Of a DNA stretch of 64,000 bases, positions 1 through 12,130 are shown piece by piece (position 1 is the first letter of the stretch; every line of letters begins with the position of its first letter). The notes under the pieces are model-generated. The model saw nothing but the letters and a program-made list of their open reading frames with translations. It made no database searches and was not told the origin of the DNA. Made by a program: the position numbers and the translations under genes. This stretch comes from Brachynemurus nebulosus (Eukaryota > Arthropoda > Insecta > Neuroptera > Myrmeleontidae). The stretch lies in contig JAPWDM010000006.1 in the NCBI GenBank assembly GCA_035578155.1, positions 50,091,529 through 50,155,528 on the forward strand, read 5' to 3'.

Positions 1-17
1 ATTATTATTATTATTAT
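1..17. repeat. (ATT)n microsatellite at window edge
   Basis: The window opens inside an ATT trinucleotide run; it probably continues to the left. Confidence 0.8.
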
Positions 18-732
18 CACTTGAAGTTGGCGCGTCAAAAAAAAGCACGTGATTTTGACTCTTGGGGACATCTGAAATCAAAAATTCTTAATTAGTCTTA
101 GTCTATAGATATGTCTTTTTGGTCGGAACTAAAATTATGACATTTCATCGAAAAATAACAAAATGTCGGACTCCGAAAAAGAAATTGAAATTTAAATTTT
201 TTTCGATTAAATTAAATCTCGATGTAACTATGAAAAACAAGATTAGCGTTAATAACAGGCAAAAGATAGTTTAAATCAAGTCAGATTAGCGCAGAAATGC
301 ATTTTAAAATGGATCTGTCTATTTAAGAGTCTTAAGTCATTTTCAAGGTAAGGTCAATATTTGTTTAATACATGTTTCAAGCAAAGTGAATTTATTTATT
401 TTACTTACACCACTTGTGCGAACGTAAGAAGCTATTCCACTTTGCAAAGAAAGTTGGAAGCATGATAATGATAAACTATTAAGACAACGATTAACTAAAT
501 TATATTATAGGTACTTGTTATATTATAGGTAGATATATGTGTATACAAAATTAAAAATTTTATTTCAGTTTATAAGAAAGACAACAAACAAATTTGCGCA
601 CGATAAACAAAGGAAGATAAAAAATTTTACATTTTCTTCCTCTTTAAATTTTGAATCAACTAAATTAGAAAACTTTTGGTGATTTTCTAATTTTCGAATT
701 TTTCTTAATAAATTACAATAATAGATAGATAA
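18..732. other. AT-rich DNA, nothing recognised
   Basis: I see no coding frame, TIR or RNA gene here. An 18 bp phrase around TACTTGTTATATTATAGG is locally duplicated near 503-535. Confidence 0.5.
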
Positions 733-734
733 TA

Positions 735-1646
735 GGGTGAATGCGGGAGAGATGCCGCACATTTTGAAAACTCTTGATAATTCCTAAAGTATGCATTTAA
801 TTGATTTGAAATTTGGTACACAATAAATGTAAACATTGTTCTCTAAAATTATGCATAAATAATTTTAAATTTTGAGTCATAAAGGATTCATAATTAACAT
901 TGTTGTAGAGCCTGCAAAGCGGCGTCTCTCCCACACCTATGGGAGAGATGCCGCATCAAAGAAGGAGCGACGCCGCATAGTTCATATTAAAAATTTTGCA
1001 TTTTACACACCTCTCCATACATGATACATGCCATATGTAATCATTTTTGGCACTTTTACATCTTAAACAGTCAACTTTTTTTTTCTTTCTGAGTACTTTT
1101 CAAAACATTCAATACACACTTAATCATCATTATTTTCGTTATCTTCACTAATATGAGAGCTCTTCCTGATCCATTAATGGATCTTTTATATTTACGTGGC
1201 ATAATTTACAGTCAAAAAAAAATTCATAATTAAGGTATAAGTCTATGTTTTTAATATGTAATATGATGCGGCATCTCTCCTTTTTGTTGGGATAGATGCC
1301 GCTTGTTGCTAATAGCAAGCATAGTGCGGAATTCTAACCTAAAGTTTTATACAGTACTTTTAAAATATACCTAAATTACATAATAACAAAACTGATTTCC
1401 ATTAAAACAGTGAAATATACATTCTTAAATTCTAATGAATTAAATGCTTGATAAAAAATATTATGTTGTCAAACTTACTTTTCAATAAGAAAAGTTGAAT
1501 AATTACTAATCTAATGGACTAATCATGAATGTTACCATATACAACTTAAATAAGTAACTTACTTTAAACATATAATCCATTAATAGCGCTATCTATCAAT
1601 CAACGGACGAACTATGGCTACTGTGGCATCTCTCCCGCACCTACCC
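735..1646. mobile_element. pogo-like (Tc1/mariner superfamily) deletion derivative
   Basis: The ends are inverted repeats: GGGTGAATGCGGGAGAGATG on the left matches, inverted, CATCTCTCCCGCACCTACCC on the right, with TA on both outer sides (733-734 and 1647-1648), the target duplication expected of Tc1/mariner elements. The TIR core GGGAGAGATGCCGC recurs inside: as an inverted pair at about 918-955, and again at about 1263-1302. The interior keeps both extremes of a pogo-type transposase on the minus strand (956-1202), so this is an internally deleted, non-autonomous copy of about 0.9 kb. Superfamily assignment rests on TIR plus TA plus the protein remnant. Confidence 0.8.
956..1202 (-). pseudogene. 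pogo-type transposase remnant, N-terminus joined to C-terminal zinc tail
   Basis: The start codon lies at 1202 reading leftward and gives MPRKYKRS, the stereotyped opening of insect pogo-type transposases. After about a dozen codons the frame must shift; a neighbouring frame then reads SSHISEDNENNDD, a stop, and CIECFEKYSERKKK followed by further Cys and His residues up to SCMERC. Acidic serine stretch, Cys-x2-Cys, aromatic-His-x3-Cys is the usual C-terminal tail of this transposase group. The whole helix-turn-helix and DDE catalytic core (several hundred residues) are missing. Dead copy: one frameshift and one in-frame stop. The family call is from memory of the motif, not a search. Confidence 0.65.
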
Positions 1647-1648
1647 TA

Positions 1649-2141
1649 TATAAAATTTCTTTAAATTTTTACTATTCTTTCTTAAACATCCTGTACTTTC
1701 ATATACATATACATAGTTAAATTTTGATATTATTTGTTGAAAATTGTTGTGTGGGTCGTATCATATCATGTACTCACATATGTACATGTGTATGTACGAA
1801 ACAAACATGTTATGTTATGTAGTGTGCGGTTGCTTTGATTTATAATTCATAATTTAATTTTGTATTTGCATATAAACCATTACCATCCATTTTCATTATT
1901 TCAGAATTCATTCGTGGGGCTAAATTATATATTATACTTGATGGGCTGCTAACGAACTAACAACAGCGACAAAATAATAATTGAAAATGTTATATCTACC
2001 TAGGTGGTGGTAGAGGGAAAGAGAGAGACAGACAGAACAGAGGTAGAGTATAATAAAGGTAGACAGGCAAATTTAGAAGTAGAGTTGTTATCGTTGTTAT
2101 CAGTAGCGTACATACATATGTAGATATCAACTCAAGTAAGT

Positions 2142-2142
<1 letters not shown>
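1649..2142. other. AT-rich spacer
   Basis: No gene or element recognised; only short purine-rich stretches around 2005-2060. Confidence 0.5.

Positions 2143-2208
<66 letters not shown>
2143..2208. repeat. (TA)n microsatellite
   Basis: An uninterrupted TA dinucleotide run of about 66 bp. Confidence 0.95.
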
Positions 2209-2210
<2 letters not shown>

Positions 2211-2567
2211 CATATAACTATCATTACAGACACACATTATGTAGCGGAAAATACCTAATTTTCGAACACCGCTTCTTTATTATGATGTAATTTTATCAAT
2301 ATTGAAAATTGCATTGTTAAGAAAATAATAATAATAGCTTTTCAAATCTATATCCTTTTTAATTTTACTATTAGAACAAAGAAAGAACCATTCTGTGTTC
2401 AAAAATGTGGTCAGTATATTCCATATGAATCTTCTAGAAGAACATTCGAATTTTAGATGTCTGGAATTAGGCACTAAATACTATTCGAAATTGAGACATT
2501 GTGCAAAATTTCACTTTACCAGGCTTGTCAACATAACCTCAAATATCATTGGTAGTTCTTGGACGAA
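2209..2567. other. AT-rich spacer
   Basis: Nothing recognised. An open frame that starts near 2395 has no family resemblance and runs into the next repeat element. Confidence 0.45.
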
Positions 2568-2910
2568 CACAGTCAAAAAATTTGTGTTAAAATTAACCCA
2601 TTTCACATGTCCAGAACGGTCCACTCATTTTTTTGTGTTAACACAAAGCGTATGTGTCAAATCTATATACACAAAATTTGTGTCAATGACACACAAAATT
2701 TGTGTCAATAACACACAAGAGGACACACATTTTGTGTGAATTTTTCAGAGTTAGTCGTTAAAAAACTTTTTTATTCAATATTTTACTTCGACTTACGATA
2801 TTTGAAAACCGTCAAAAATTATAACGATTTTGTTCATATATTATTATAAGTGAGACTCAAATAACGCAAAGTAACTCAGTCCTTTGTAAAAATTCTTACT
2901 TGGTTTCCAT

Positions 2911-3320
2911 ATACATATATGTACCAAATTATATATAAAAATAAAAAAGATGAGAGTAGTTCTTATTATTAAACAAAACCGAAAAATTATAATTTTTTTC
3001 AGTTATTGACGAATATAGTTTTATTAAACGTTTAAAAATGAAACAATTTTCTTACATTTTAAGGTTATTTTGTTACAGATTCAGTTTAAAAAAATCATGT
3101 AAGCTTACGAGATTGTATGTTATATAATACAATCTCAAGTAAGCTTACATGATTTTTTGTAACTGAATCTGTAACAAAATAACCTTAAAATGTAAGAAAA
3201 TTGTTTCATTTTTCAAACGTTTGATAAAACTATATTCGTCAATACCTGAAAATACTTATAATTTTTCGGTTTTGTTTAATAATAAGAACTACTCTCATCT
3301 TTTTTTTATATATATAAATT

Positions 3321-3335
<15 letters not shown>
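2911..3335. repeat. long inverted repeat (hairpin), ~200 bp arms
   Basis: The left arm (about 2911-3117) is nearly the reverse complement of the right arm (about 3123-3335). Shared landmarks include AAGATGAGAGTAGTTCTTAT on the left against ATAAGAACTACTCTCATCTT on the right, and CATGTAAGCTTAC close to a loop of only a few bases near 3118. It sits inside the element at 2568-3630. Confidence 0.85.

Positions 3336-3393
<58 letters not shown>
3323..3393. repeat. (TA)n microsatellite
   Basis: A pure TA run beginning at the outer end of the right hairpin arm. Confidence 0.95.
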
Positions 3394-3396
<3 letters not shown>

Positions 3397-3630
3397 TTAG
3401 GTACTTACACCATTCTTTTGCTCTACACAAATATTGTGTTACTTCCTTGCTTTTCAAAACAGGTTAACATTTTTGTTCTGTTAAATCGAAATTTGTGTTA
3501 ATATTTTGATTTAACACAAACACGAAATGTTACTTAACGCAAGGTGGTGTTACTTATTTAACACAAAAATTTTAACCACTGGTTTTTTTTACGAGTTGGG
3601 AACACAACAGACACAAATTTTCTTACTGTG

Positions 3631-4905
3631 AAAGTTCAAAATACACCTCTGAGCAAATATGATATGTTGAGTAATCGATACATAGTAGGACTCACTCTCT
3701 GGTCGCCATAAATATTAGAAGTTATTTAAACTCTAGAAAAGTTTTTATTAGACAAACAGGCGTTTTTACGCTCCAGGAAAAGTGTTGGCGTTTGACAACG
3801 CCATTCAGCGTTCACTTCTCAGTATATCTTCGTATTCGAAATTAAGGTAGAATCCGAAATTTGGGTATTTTTATGTGAAATCTGGGAATTGACATAGTTA
3901 TACTTGCCTACGATTTAACAAAATAATAATAAACAGAATTTGATAAAGTTTTTAAAGAGTTGATTATTCACCTTTTACAAAGATTCAAATTTTTGAAAAA
4001 AATAGGGCTATACAAACTTACTGTTTTATCATTGAAATAGAAAAGAAAAAGGAGAAAAGACTAAAAAGTTAATTGGGTATTAAAACTTACATTATCTATG
4101 CAGAAGACATCATAATACTCTTTCAAAAACTATTTTTAAAGTTACTATGGTGGTAGCGCTGTTAACACCATCTTTTACCTTTTAAAATAATGAGATAAAA
4201 TAACAGTACATTTTTAAAATTTTTATTATAGACGTTTTAACTTATGAGCAACCTATACAAAAAAAATATTTTATGTTGTTTTCAATTGCACCAGAATTAA
4301 GCCCCAAATTCTATGTTTTAAACGGAACTTAACGTTTTTAACAACAAATTTGCTTTGTACAGTGTATTTGATTCCCAGTTTTTGATGTGTGCCTCATGTT
4401 TCAATTTTTCCAAGCTGCTTTTGACAATGTTTTAATGAAACTATAACTAATTCCCTATCTAAAGGAACGTATTTTATTCATCTGTTCAAGTTGAAGTTTC
4501 TGTTTACTTCTCTTAAATGGTACGTTTTTTAAATTCCAAAAACTTGATATTAGTATGGAATTAATGAACTCAGTAACTTAATTTTACATTTTTTATCAAA
4601 TAAAAGGTAAATTTTATTATTATCGGAAAACAATAATCAAAAACAAATAATCTCTTAAAGGAATCATATTAAAAAAAACAGCTTGTGTAAGTGTATGCTA
4701 ACAGTGTAAACGTACTCACCGCTAATGTGACACTAGAACCAATTTTTTAGTATAAGATAAATATGACACCCTACTGTGATATTACAACTTCTATAACTTT
4801 GTACTATAACAAAAAGCATTTTAAAGATTGTGTTTTTTGAACAAAGCTCATCTTTCTTTTTTTTAAATCGAATATCTTTCTAGATATAATTACCCACTAA
4901 CTTTC
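3631..4905. other. AT-rich DNA
   Basis: No gene recognised. A short GC-richer patch near 3760-3820 (GTGTTGGCGTTTGACAACGC) contains a small inverted repeat, of unknown meaning. Confidence 0.4.
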
Positions 4906-4910
4906 TCGAT

Positions 4911-6818
4911 AACGTAAATCCCCTATACCGGCATACTATTTTTAGGTGTGTAATTAAACTGGCTTATAAAAATTGACAAATAAATTAAACACCCATTTTC
5001 TTTTTCTTAATAAGCATGAAAGAAAGTTTTTTTAATCTAATGAATATGTTTTTAAAAAAATACAACCCAAAAATTTTTATTAATGTTTTTCTTTTACAAA
5101 ATGTCAGATGAACAGATATACAAACAGGCGTGTAATATGAGTAATATGACATACACTTCACTTCCACTTATGTCTCTCTCAGTTATTTCATCTTCCCCTC
5201 CCGCCGGCAGGTAGTGAGGACACACAAACATGCGTCGTTGTATATGTATTAGTAAGATTTGAAGAAACAGGTAAACAATCAGAGGCGTCGGTAAAAAATT
5301 AATTTAAAAATAATTAATTAGTATCAAATACATATGTCAATTTTTAAAAAAATATGAATACCGGTGATAAAAATTAACTTTAATTTACTATTTATTTTAT
5401 GCACTTAACAATTACATATTCTATTATGTGTCGTATTCATACTCATCATTTCGTCAATTTATTTATCATATCAAATTAAATATCTATTCTTTGTAAGTTT
5501 AAAACGAAAAGAGCTGTTATGTTTATCTTATATGCTTGAATTTGTCACATATACATAGATATAAATAATATAAATATACAATATTATTTATGATATGCAT
5601 ATGATTTACACTACATATTTGTGTTAGTATGCATATGCAAGCATGCATTAATCTGTGCACTACCACAGATGTACTATTATAGGTACTTGAGCATACAGAA
5701 TCAATTAACACAACCAATCTTAACAAAACTGATTATGTAAATATTTCTTTTTAACCCTTAAGTAGATAATATCACCAAATCACAAAATCAAAAAAAAGCA
5801 TGTAATATTAGACCCCGGACAAACTTGTTTTTTTTTATTCAGTTGTTATAGAGTTGCTACGTTTCTCTTGTTAGAAATCAAAAAAGAAACCACCAAGGAA
5901 TGTATATTCTCTACAAATAAAATTCAGTACGTACATTTCAAAATTCTATAGATAGATATATTATGACAGTATGAGACAGATATTCTATTTTTATTTGAAG
6001 TATTAAAAATTCGTTCGTCACTTTGTCCTGGAAATCTGGAAGACAGAAGCTGGAACAATAGGTCTCATTAGTACATAACGATAAAACAGGCACATACGCG
6101 ATCCAGAATGAATGTATCGCAATTCAAAAGGAGGGTTAAAATTAATAAAATAATTAATAAAAGTAATAAACATTTCGACAAAAAAAATATTGTCTCCAAA
6201 ATTTTAGACACACTTACTGTTAGTCTATTAATGTATTCACATTCGGTGTTACAATTCTGTGTTGTATTTTTGTTTGTTGCGTTCTGTATGATTTTATTGT
6301 TGGAAGCATTAAAAGAAAAATATGGAAGTGCGTGTGGAATGGAAGTGAAAAACATACATATGTGCCTGTTTAAACGATCGTGTTTGTGTCTAATAGTGGT
6401 ATAAGATGTTTTGCAGTATAACGTGAGTTATAATAAATTATACATTTTTCTTTTTACTTTATAAAACATTTTCATTTATTTTATAATTATATAACACATT
6501 TTACTTAAGTAACATTAGCAAATATATCTACAACTGTTATATAAAAATTTCATTTTTTTAAAATTTAATAAATAAGGGACGACGCTGAACTTCCACTTAT
6601 TTCACCTTCCCCTATATAGTCCCAAGCAGATGAAATAACTGGAAGTCACGTGTATAGAGTCACATCTAGACGTGAAAGTATTAGACGTCTAACGACGTCT
6701 ATTAATAATAATTGTTGTTATCAGAGGTTTGTTTCAGAAGTAACTTCATTAATATATAAATATCAAAACTGTTCAGACATATGATCGCGTTCCGGTATAG
6801 GGGCTTTTACGTTACTTG
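4911..6818. mobile_element. possible old element bounded by a weak inverted pair
   Basis: AACGTAAATCCCCTATACCGG at the left (about 4915-4935, shown in part) reappears inverted as CCGGTATAGGGGCTTTTACG at about 6793-6812. A second shared phrase, CTTCCACTTAT followed by TTTCA and CTTCCCC, is at 5159-5200 and 6590-6613, and the latter is itself followed by its inverse near 6627-6642. No coding remnant and no clear target duplication. This may be chance plus an old repeat. Confidence 0.25.
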
Positions 6819-7149
6819 AAATTATTATTTTGAAAAAATATAAAGACTCCTCTATTTTCACATCACAATTCTTACGCTCGTATTAAAACTGTCTCCAGTG
6901 AGTGTTGTTTATATTCTAATTATTATTCGAACAAAACAATTTTCCAATTTTCTTTTTTTTCTTTTTGTCCAACTGTTTAATTTTCCAAATATTTTTATCA
7001 TTTTTTTATCACCCTCCATGATATTTGTAAATGCATGTCTGCGAATACATTACATATTTTCATTTACAATGCCCATATCACATACATACATACACATTCA
7101 CGTATTGATGGGACATAATATATCTATAGTAGATGATATAATACACATA

Positions 7150-8200
7150 CCGTAAACGCGCGTTACTTGAGCCCTGTGGTGTAACTTGAGCCCAAAACGG
7201 AAAAAGTATTATTTTCTGTCTTGTGCTTATATTAGTCAGTAGTAGAAGTAAGTTAGATGTTTAGCTAATAGGTAACAGCAGTAGGTTTACGGTGTTTAAG
7301 TTTAGATAGTTCTGAAAATTGACACTACAGGTGAGGCAAGTGTTGTTTACTCTCTATTTGAAATTGATGTTTTGTTAAGTTGCTAACTTTTGACTGTAAA
7401 AATAATTGTGGTAGTCTACAAAGGAAGGTAAGTGTATAATTTTAATACTTTGTTCATTACTAAACTAAATTCAGATATGTTCATATGCCAACCATTTCTT
7501 TAATTTTTTAAATTAAGGTTTTGATAAATCAGTAAAATAACCTTAAAATTAGGGTAACTTGAGCCCATTATAACTTTGGTATAAAATGGTGCAAGACTAT
7601 AGCAGAAATTTCCAAAAGTCCTATACTGTTGGACAAATTCGTTAACCAGGCACTTCCGATGCCTAAAACATGTTATTTTTGGAAATTTTCATGAAAAAAA
7701 TAACTTTTTCCAAAATTTCTCCTTATTCAAAATTTTTACACTATTGAAACGAGGAGAAAAAATCACACAAAAAAGGTCTTTAAACTATTATTCTGTGTCA
7801 ACTAGTTTCCGAGAAAAACTAATTTTTGTAAACGAAAATTTGCTACGTGATGCAGGATGCTGCGATAAGAGTATTGAATAAATAAAGTTCCTTATATGTT
7901 TGTACAATGTTTTAATTAGTAACCAACACTCTCTCAAACTGTTTTCAAATGAAAATCGCCTGGAAATTTAGGTTTGGGCTCAAGTAACCCGATCTTGAGG
8001 TTAACTTGAGTCCAAAATTTAAATAGCTATAAAATTTATGAGCCTTAAGAAAAAGATCCATATTGTATAATATACTAACCGTAGTCATATATGGATTAAT
8101 ATGCTGAATTTTCTATCCCAAATAAATATAACAGTTACGCTCAATTTTTGAAATTATCAGACGATTTGCAAATCTGAGCTCAAGTAATCCGCATTTACGG
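7150..8200. mobile_element. pogo-like, TA-flanked non-autonomous element
   Basis: Left end CCGTAAACGCGCGTTACTTG and right end CAAGTAATCCGCATTTACGG are inverted repeats, bounded by TA at 7148-7149 and 8201-8202. The TIR core TTACTTGAGCCC recurs internally: near 7183-7193, 7553-7565, 7976-7991 (inverted) and 8003-8012. No transposase frame survives. The architecture (TA duplication, TIR core repeated subterminally, about 1.05 kb) parallels the element at 735-1646, on which I base the pogo-like assignment. A segment at about 7735-7875 matches, inverted, an interspersed family also found at 54640-54885. Confidence 0.72.
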
Positions 8201-8325
8201 TACCTATATAGAATAATGTCCATTTGATGATAATATTACACAATGTATTACAATAATTGTACAAATGTTTTTGTCGGTAGATTGATGGTTGGTAGACACA
8301 GAGATGATCATGATCAGTGATCACT

Positions 8326-8400
8326 CACCAGCCACCACCATCACCAACCCGCCCCCCTCCACTACCGCCACCACCGCCTCCACACTGCCGCCGATGACTG
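8326..8400. repeat. CCA/CCG-rich low-complexity patch
   Basis: A cytosine-rich triplet-like stretch (CACCACCATCACC, CCGCCACCACCGCC) stands out in otherwise AT-rich DNA. It gives a Pro/Thr-rich frame on the plus strand (8289-8489), but I see no splice sites, homologous domain or continuation to call it an exon. Confidence 0.5.
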
Positions 8401-9127
8401 ATGTTTCTCGTCTAGTACATTTACACAATAATATTGTATGTTCATATGCGGTAATGATTATTACTCCTACACAAATAATGTACATGTAGACAAACGTACA
8501 TATGTACAAATAAATGTATGTATTTATTTGTCCAGCACCAACACAATTCACAGCCTATTACATGTGTACATACATGCGGTATTACGTCGGTGTATTTATG
8601 TTATACGTGGTGTTATTATGGTTATGTAAGGTACATCTTTGTGCAAATAAAAAGGGACAACAGTCTAACACTGTGTAGTTCAAAATTATATTCTCTATTA
8701 GTATTTTTTTTAAATAACTAAATGAACATTATTTATTTGATTGTCTGCTCATTTTGATACACTTTATTTTAATATGACTTTAGAGAGACCTTCTAATTAA
8801 AATTAATAATTTTTGTGTTTATAATTTATTCACATTATTACGTAATAAATTTCTAGAATTAAACCAGTTTGTATTTTTCTAGAAGGATGTAAGATATTAA
8901 ATCTCATTTTTTTTTTTGCATTGGTCGTATTCTTGTTCTTTTTGCGAATAATTTTAATTTACTTCGAAAAATTCAGTCAATTCTGTAGTAGTTTTTCTTT
9001 CTCTACCTTCTAGTGAAAGTTAATTCAAAAAAATAGTACGTTAAAATGTTAATATATGCTAATTTATTAAATTAATAATTATACTAAATTAAATTTTTTT
9101 CATGTGCGACTTTCTGCTCGCAAAAGC
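8401..9127. other. AT-rich spacer
   Basis: Nothing recognised beyond repeated ACATATGTACA-like words. Confidence 0.4.
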
Positions 9128-9335
9128 TTTTTAACCGACTTCAAAAACGAGGAGGTTCCCATTTCAACCCATATTTTTTCACAGATATATACACCTAAGA
9201 AAAGATATGGGTTGAACCGTTTTGCGCACTCTTTTTTGCACAATAATTCTAAAATTTTATTCCTATTTTTAAAAGAAGCTTGGAAATTTTTATGACAAAA
9301 TTGAAAATGTACCTTAAAATCCAAAATCATTCAAA
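9128..9335. repeat. fragment of an AACCGACTTCAAAA-type interspersed repeat
   Basis: TTTTAACCGACTTCAAAAAC followed by GAGGAGGTTCCCATTTCAACCC is, from memory, a phrase common to repeats in many insect genomes. Only about 200 bp has this character and no coding part remains. Confidence 0.4.
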
Positions 9336-10190
9336 TGCTTTTCTCAATCCCGGTTCGAAATCATTTAGACAACATTTTATTTACTAAAAGAAAAAATATC
9401 CTTACGACAGCATTAACTGTACACATAGGTAGGTACATAACTTTATTGGACCTATAAAATTTCTAATATAAGCGACAAAAGTTTCTAAAATATCTAAAAA
9501 CACTACAAAATTACAAAAAAGACGGTCCAGTGAAACAAGTAATCTTTATGAGCCTTAATGTACTGTGTGTGTTTATAGCTTTTATTGTACATATTTGACA
9601 TAAATGACAGGGTTGTATTCCGTTTTAATAATAGGAGAAATTTTTTTCTCTTTGTAATGAAACAATAATGAATAGGTGGGTATCAAATGAATATGATAAA
9701 GCGATGGACAAAGTTTTTTGGTAATAACACTAATGGATCTCCGTGTTGAATAGATTATTAGGTATATAATTTTTGTCAGTCAAAGATTTATTCAATTTGA
9801 AAGACAACAAATAAACTAAAATGGAAATACGAATTAAAATAGTTATTTTGAAAAAGGTTAAAAGTTTAATTAGAGTTGTAGATTTCAATTTAGCTCATTA
9901 ATTAATTTGATTTCTAGTTTCTTATCCAATGTACAATACATTAAAAGTAAACCTCTTTTGCTCTTTCCAGCGCGCCCACCATCTTTCCAAATATCGATAC
10001 TTTGCTTTCTCGACTTCATACGTAATTTTTTAGCTGTATTTTGAGTTACAAAGTCATACGTGTACATAATTCACTTCCTCATAGGATTAATTAAATGTAA
10101 AAAAATTATTTGGAAAATAAAAGTTTACATCTAGAATTTAGTGTTAATTTCAACAATTGCCTTACACCCATTTTTGGAAGTTTTTGTTAT
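9336..10190. other. AT-rich spacer
   Basis: No gene or repeat recognised. Confidence 0.45.
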
Positions 10191-10191
10191 C

Positions 10192-10844
10192 AAAGGACAA
10201 TAATGGGCAAAACTATATGAGGAGCTGCCCCCTAGCGCCCAAGATTGAGACCGGTGCCGATCAATAGCCCTGGTCAAGTTGTCCAACTTTGTCAATGGGG
10301 ACGTTCATGGAGAACCTGCCTTTCAAAAGTTGTAGGGCGTCAAATGTACAAAAAGTCTGCACGTGACCATAGCCAAACGGGTTACTCTGTATAGCTACAA
10401 ATGGGTTATGGGACATGTCGTGGGCCGGCCTATTACTGTGTAAAACCACTTTCCCGGCAAGTGGCCTAACCTCGTTTTTTCACGTAGCTTATGGCAGAAG
10501 ACGTACCGAGCGGCTTCAAACCTGTACATTGGGAGTATCCGAAGAGAAGTTTGGGACTCCTACCGGTGGCAATTTCTGGCAGACCCCTTGGTAAATTGTC
10601 GAAATAAGGTAGTCCGAAGTGCACCCTCCCGAAGGGGACTCTAATGTCCGCTGCAGGTCAACAGACATCGTTTCTTTTAGAAATGGCCATGTGGAGTATG
10701 AAAAACCTACTGCACGTCAGAACTTTTGAAGGCCAGGTTCTCCATACCTAAGATGGCTGTATTTGTGACCTACTAGGAACGGGCTTTCAGAAAATATATA
10801 TCTCACCAGTGGGCGCTGGAGGGCAATTTTGCCCATTGTCCTTT
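10192..10844. mobile_element. GC-rich inverted-repeat element, non-coding
   Basis: The ends AAAGGACAATAATGGGCAAA and GCCCATTGTCCTTT are inverted, and the similarity continues inward: CCCTAGCGCCCAAG against the inverse of GTGGGCGCTGGAGGG, then CATGGAGAACCTGCCTTTCA (10309 onward) against the inverse of TTGAAGGCCAGGTTCTCCAT (10725 onward). Each arm is therefore about 140 bp, with drift. The whole 650 bp is far richer in G and C than either flank, which suggests origin elsewhere. No frame longer than about 60 codons, and no recognisable domain. No target duplication found. Confidence 0.65.
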
Positions 10845-12130
10845 AGAAACATTAAACATAATCTTGATTATTCTGGGCAACAAAAACCACAGAATCTTAT
10901 ATAGCTGAGATCAACTGTAGAATTGATTGTTAGAATTTTTGAAATTTCCATTATTTTTAAGTAAGAGATGCTAATAACGACAGCTTTTTAAATTTTTAAT
11001 ACTCATCAATCGTAAAACACTTTACTTTGCAAACAATACCATTTTTATTTTATAAATATTATGACGTTTCAGTAAATACGACCATAATAAAACAAGTTGT
11101 CTAATAATGATCATATCAATCGAAACATGTCACTAAATCTATAAAAGTGTTACTTTTACAAAGAAGTAGCTATTTATGTAGCAAGTACATAATGAAGAAC
11201 TTTATTTGATTTATGGCTGAGCGGGCTTACGAATGAGATTAATAAAAAAAGCGAGTTTATTATTAAACATATGATTCCAAATTTTCGATAAAATCGAATT
11301 TATAAATCTGACGTCTATATATTTTAAATAAAAAAAATATTTTATACATAGCTGATATAAAAAATTTACTACATGTCAAAGCACGCATGGTTATAATTAT
11401 TAATTTATTAGTGATTTGAAGCTGATAGAGAATATTGGGACATTTTTTAGAAGATTCTTCAATAAATATATTAATTATTTAAAAATTTTTAAATATGGTA
11501 CCTATATAAATTTTAGCATGTTTTTTGTTTATTGTAAAATTAAAATTTATCAAGCAAACCATTCTTTATAGCACTCGTGCTTTTTGCTTTACATTATGCA
11601 ATTTGTGTCATAAAGTATATTTTCATATACTTGTTAACATTGTAGTACAATAGGCTTCTATAATTCAATCGTAGCTAAAGTGTTTCTTTATTAATAGTAA
11701 ATATAGAATATTGTAAAGGAAAGCTTAACTCTATATTAAATTATTTTTCGAATTGATTTTTAAGAGAAAACATAACCTTATACTGATAAACCTTATACCC
11801 AAAAACTGAACTTTGCAATAGTGAAATTAAAGGGTTAAATATAATATTTGGCACCAGCATCTACATATATACCAATATGGAAATTAACTAATATATGTAT
11901 AATTGTATTGATGTAAACAAAGCTCTGCCACAAAAGCATTGGTACATAATAATTCATGTTTAATTCACAAAGAGGATTGTGGGTTAATGATTGTTGTCCA
12001 CATATACATACATACGTACATACGTACGAACATATTATGTTAGCATTCATCACGAAACAAATAATCATACATGTAATAATATGTACCAAGGTATATACTT
12101 TAAATGTAATAATATGTATATACATATATA
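10845..12130. other. AT-rich spacer
   Basis: Nothing recognised. The stretch 11960-12130 is rich in TACATA/TACGTA words. Confidence 0.45.

Larger units (their letters stand above)
2568..3630. mobile_element. TIR element rich in TTTGTGTTAACACAAA motifs
   Basis: The left end CACAGTCAAAAAATTTGTGT is mirrored by ACACAAATTTTCTTACTGTG at the right end (17 of 20 positions agree after inversion). Between them, words such as TTTGTGTTA, AACACAAA and ACACAAAATTTGTGTCA recur on both flanks (2578-2737 and 3478-3625), many being short palindromes. The centre carries a long hairpin (2911-3335) and a TA run. No transposase is present, so it is non-autonomous. I could not find a convincing target-site duplication, so the superfamily stays open. 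Confidence 0.6.

Noticed and set aside
3239..3457. Open frame encoding a Tyr/Ile repeat protein
   Set aside because: It is a translation of the (TA)n microsatellite; the same holds for 29321-29539.
8289..8489. Pro/Thr-rich frame that could be an exon
   Set aside because: The signal comes from a CCA/CCG low-complexity patch; no splice signals or domain.
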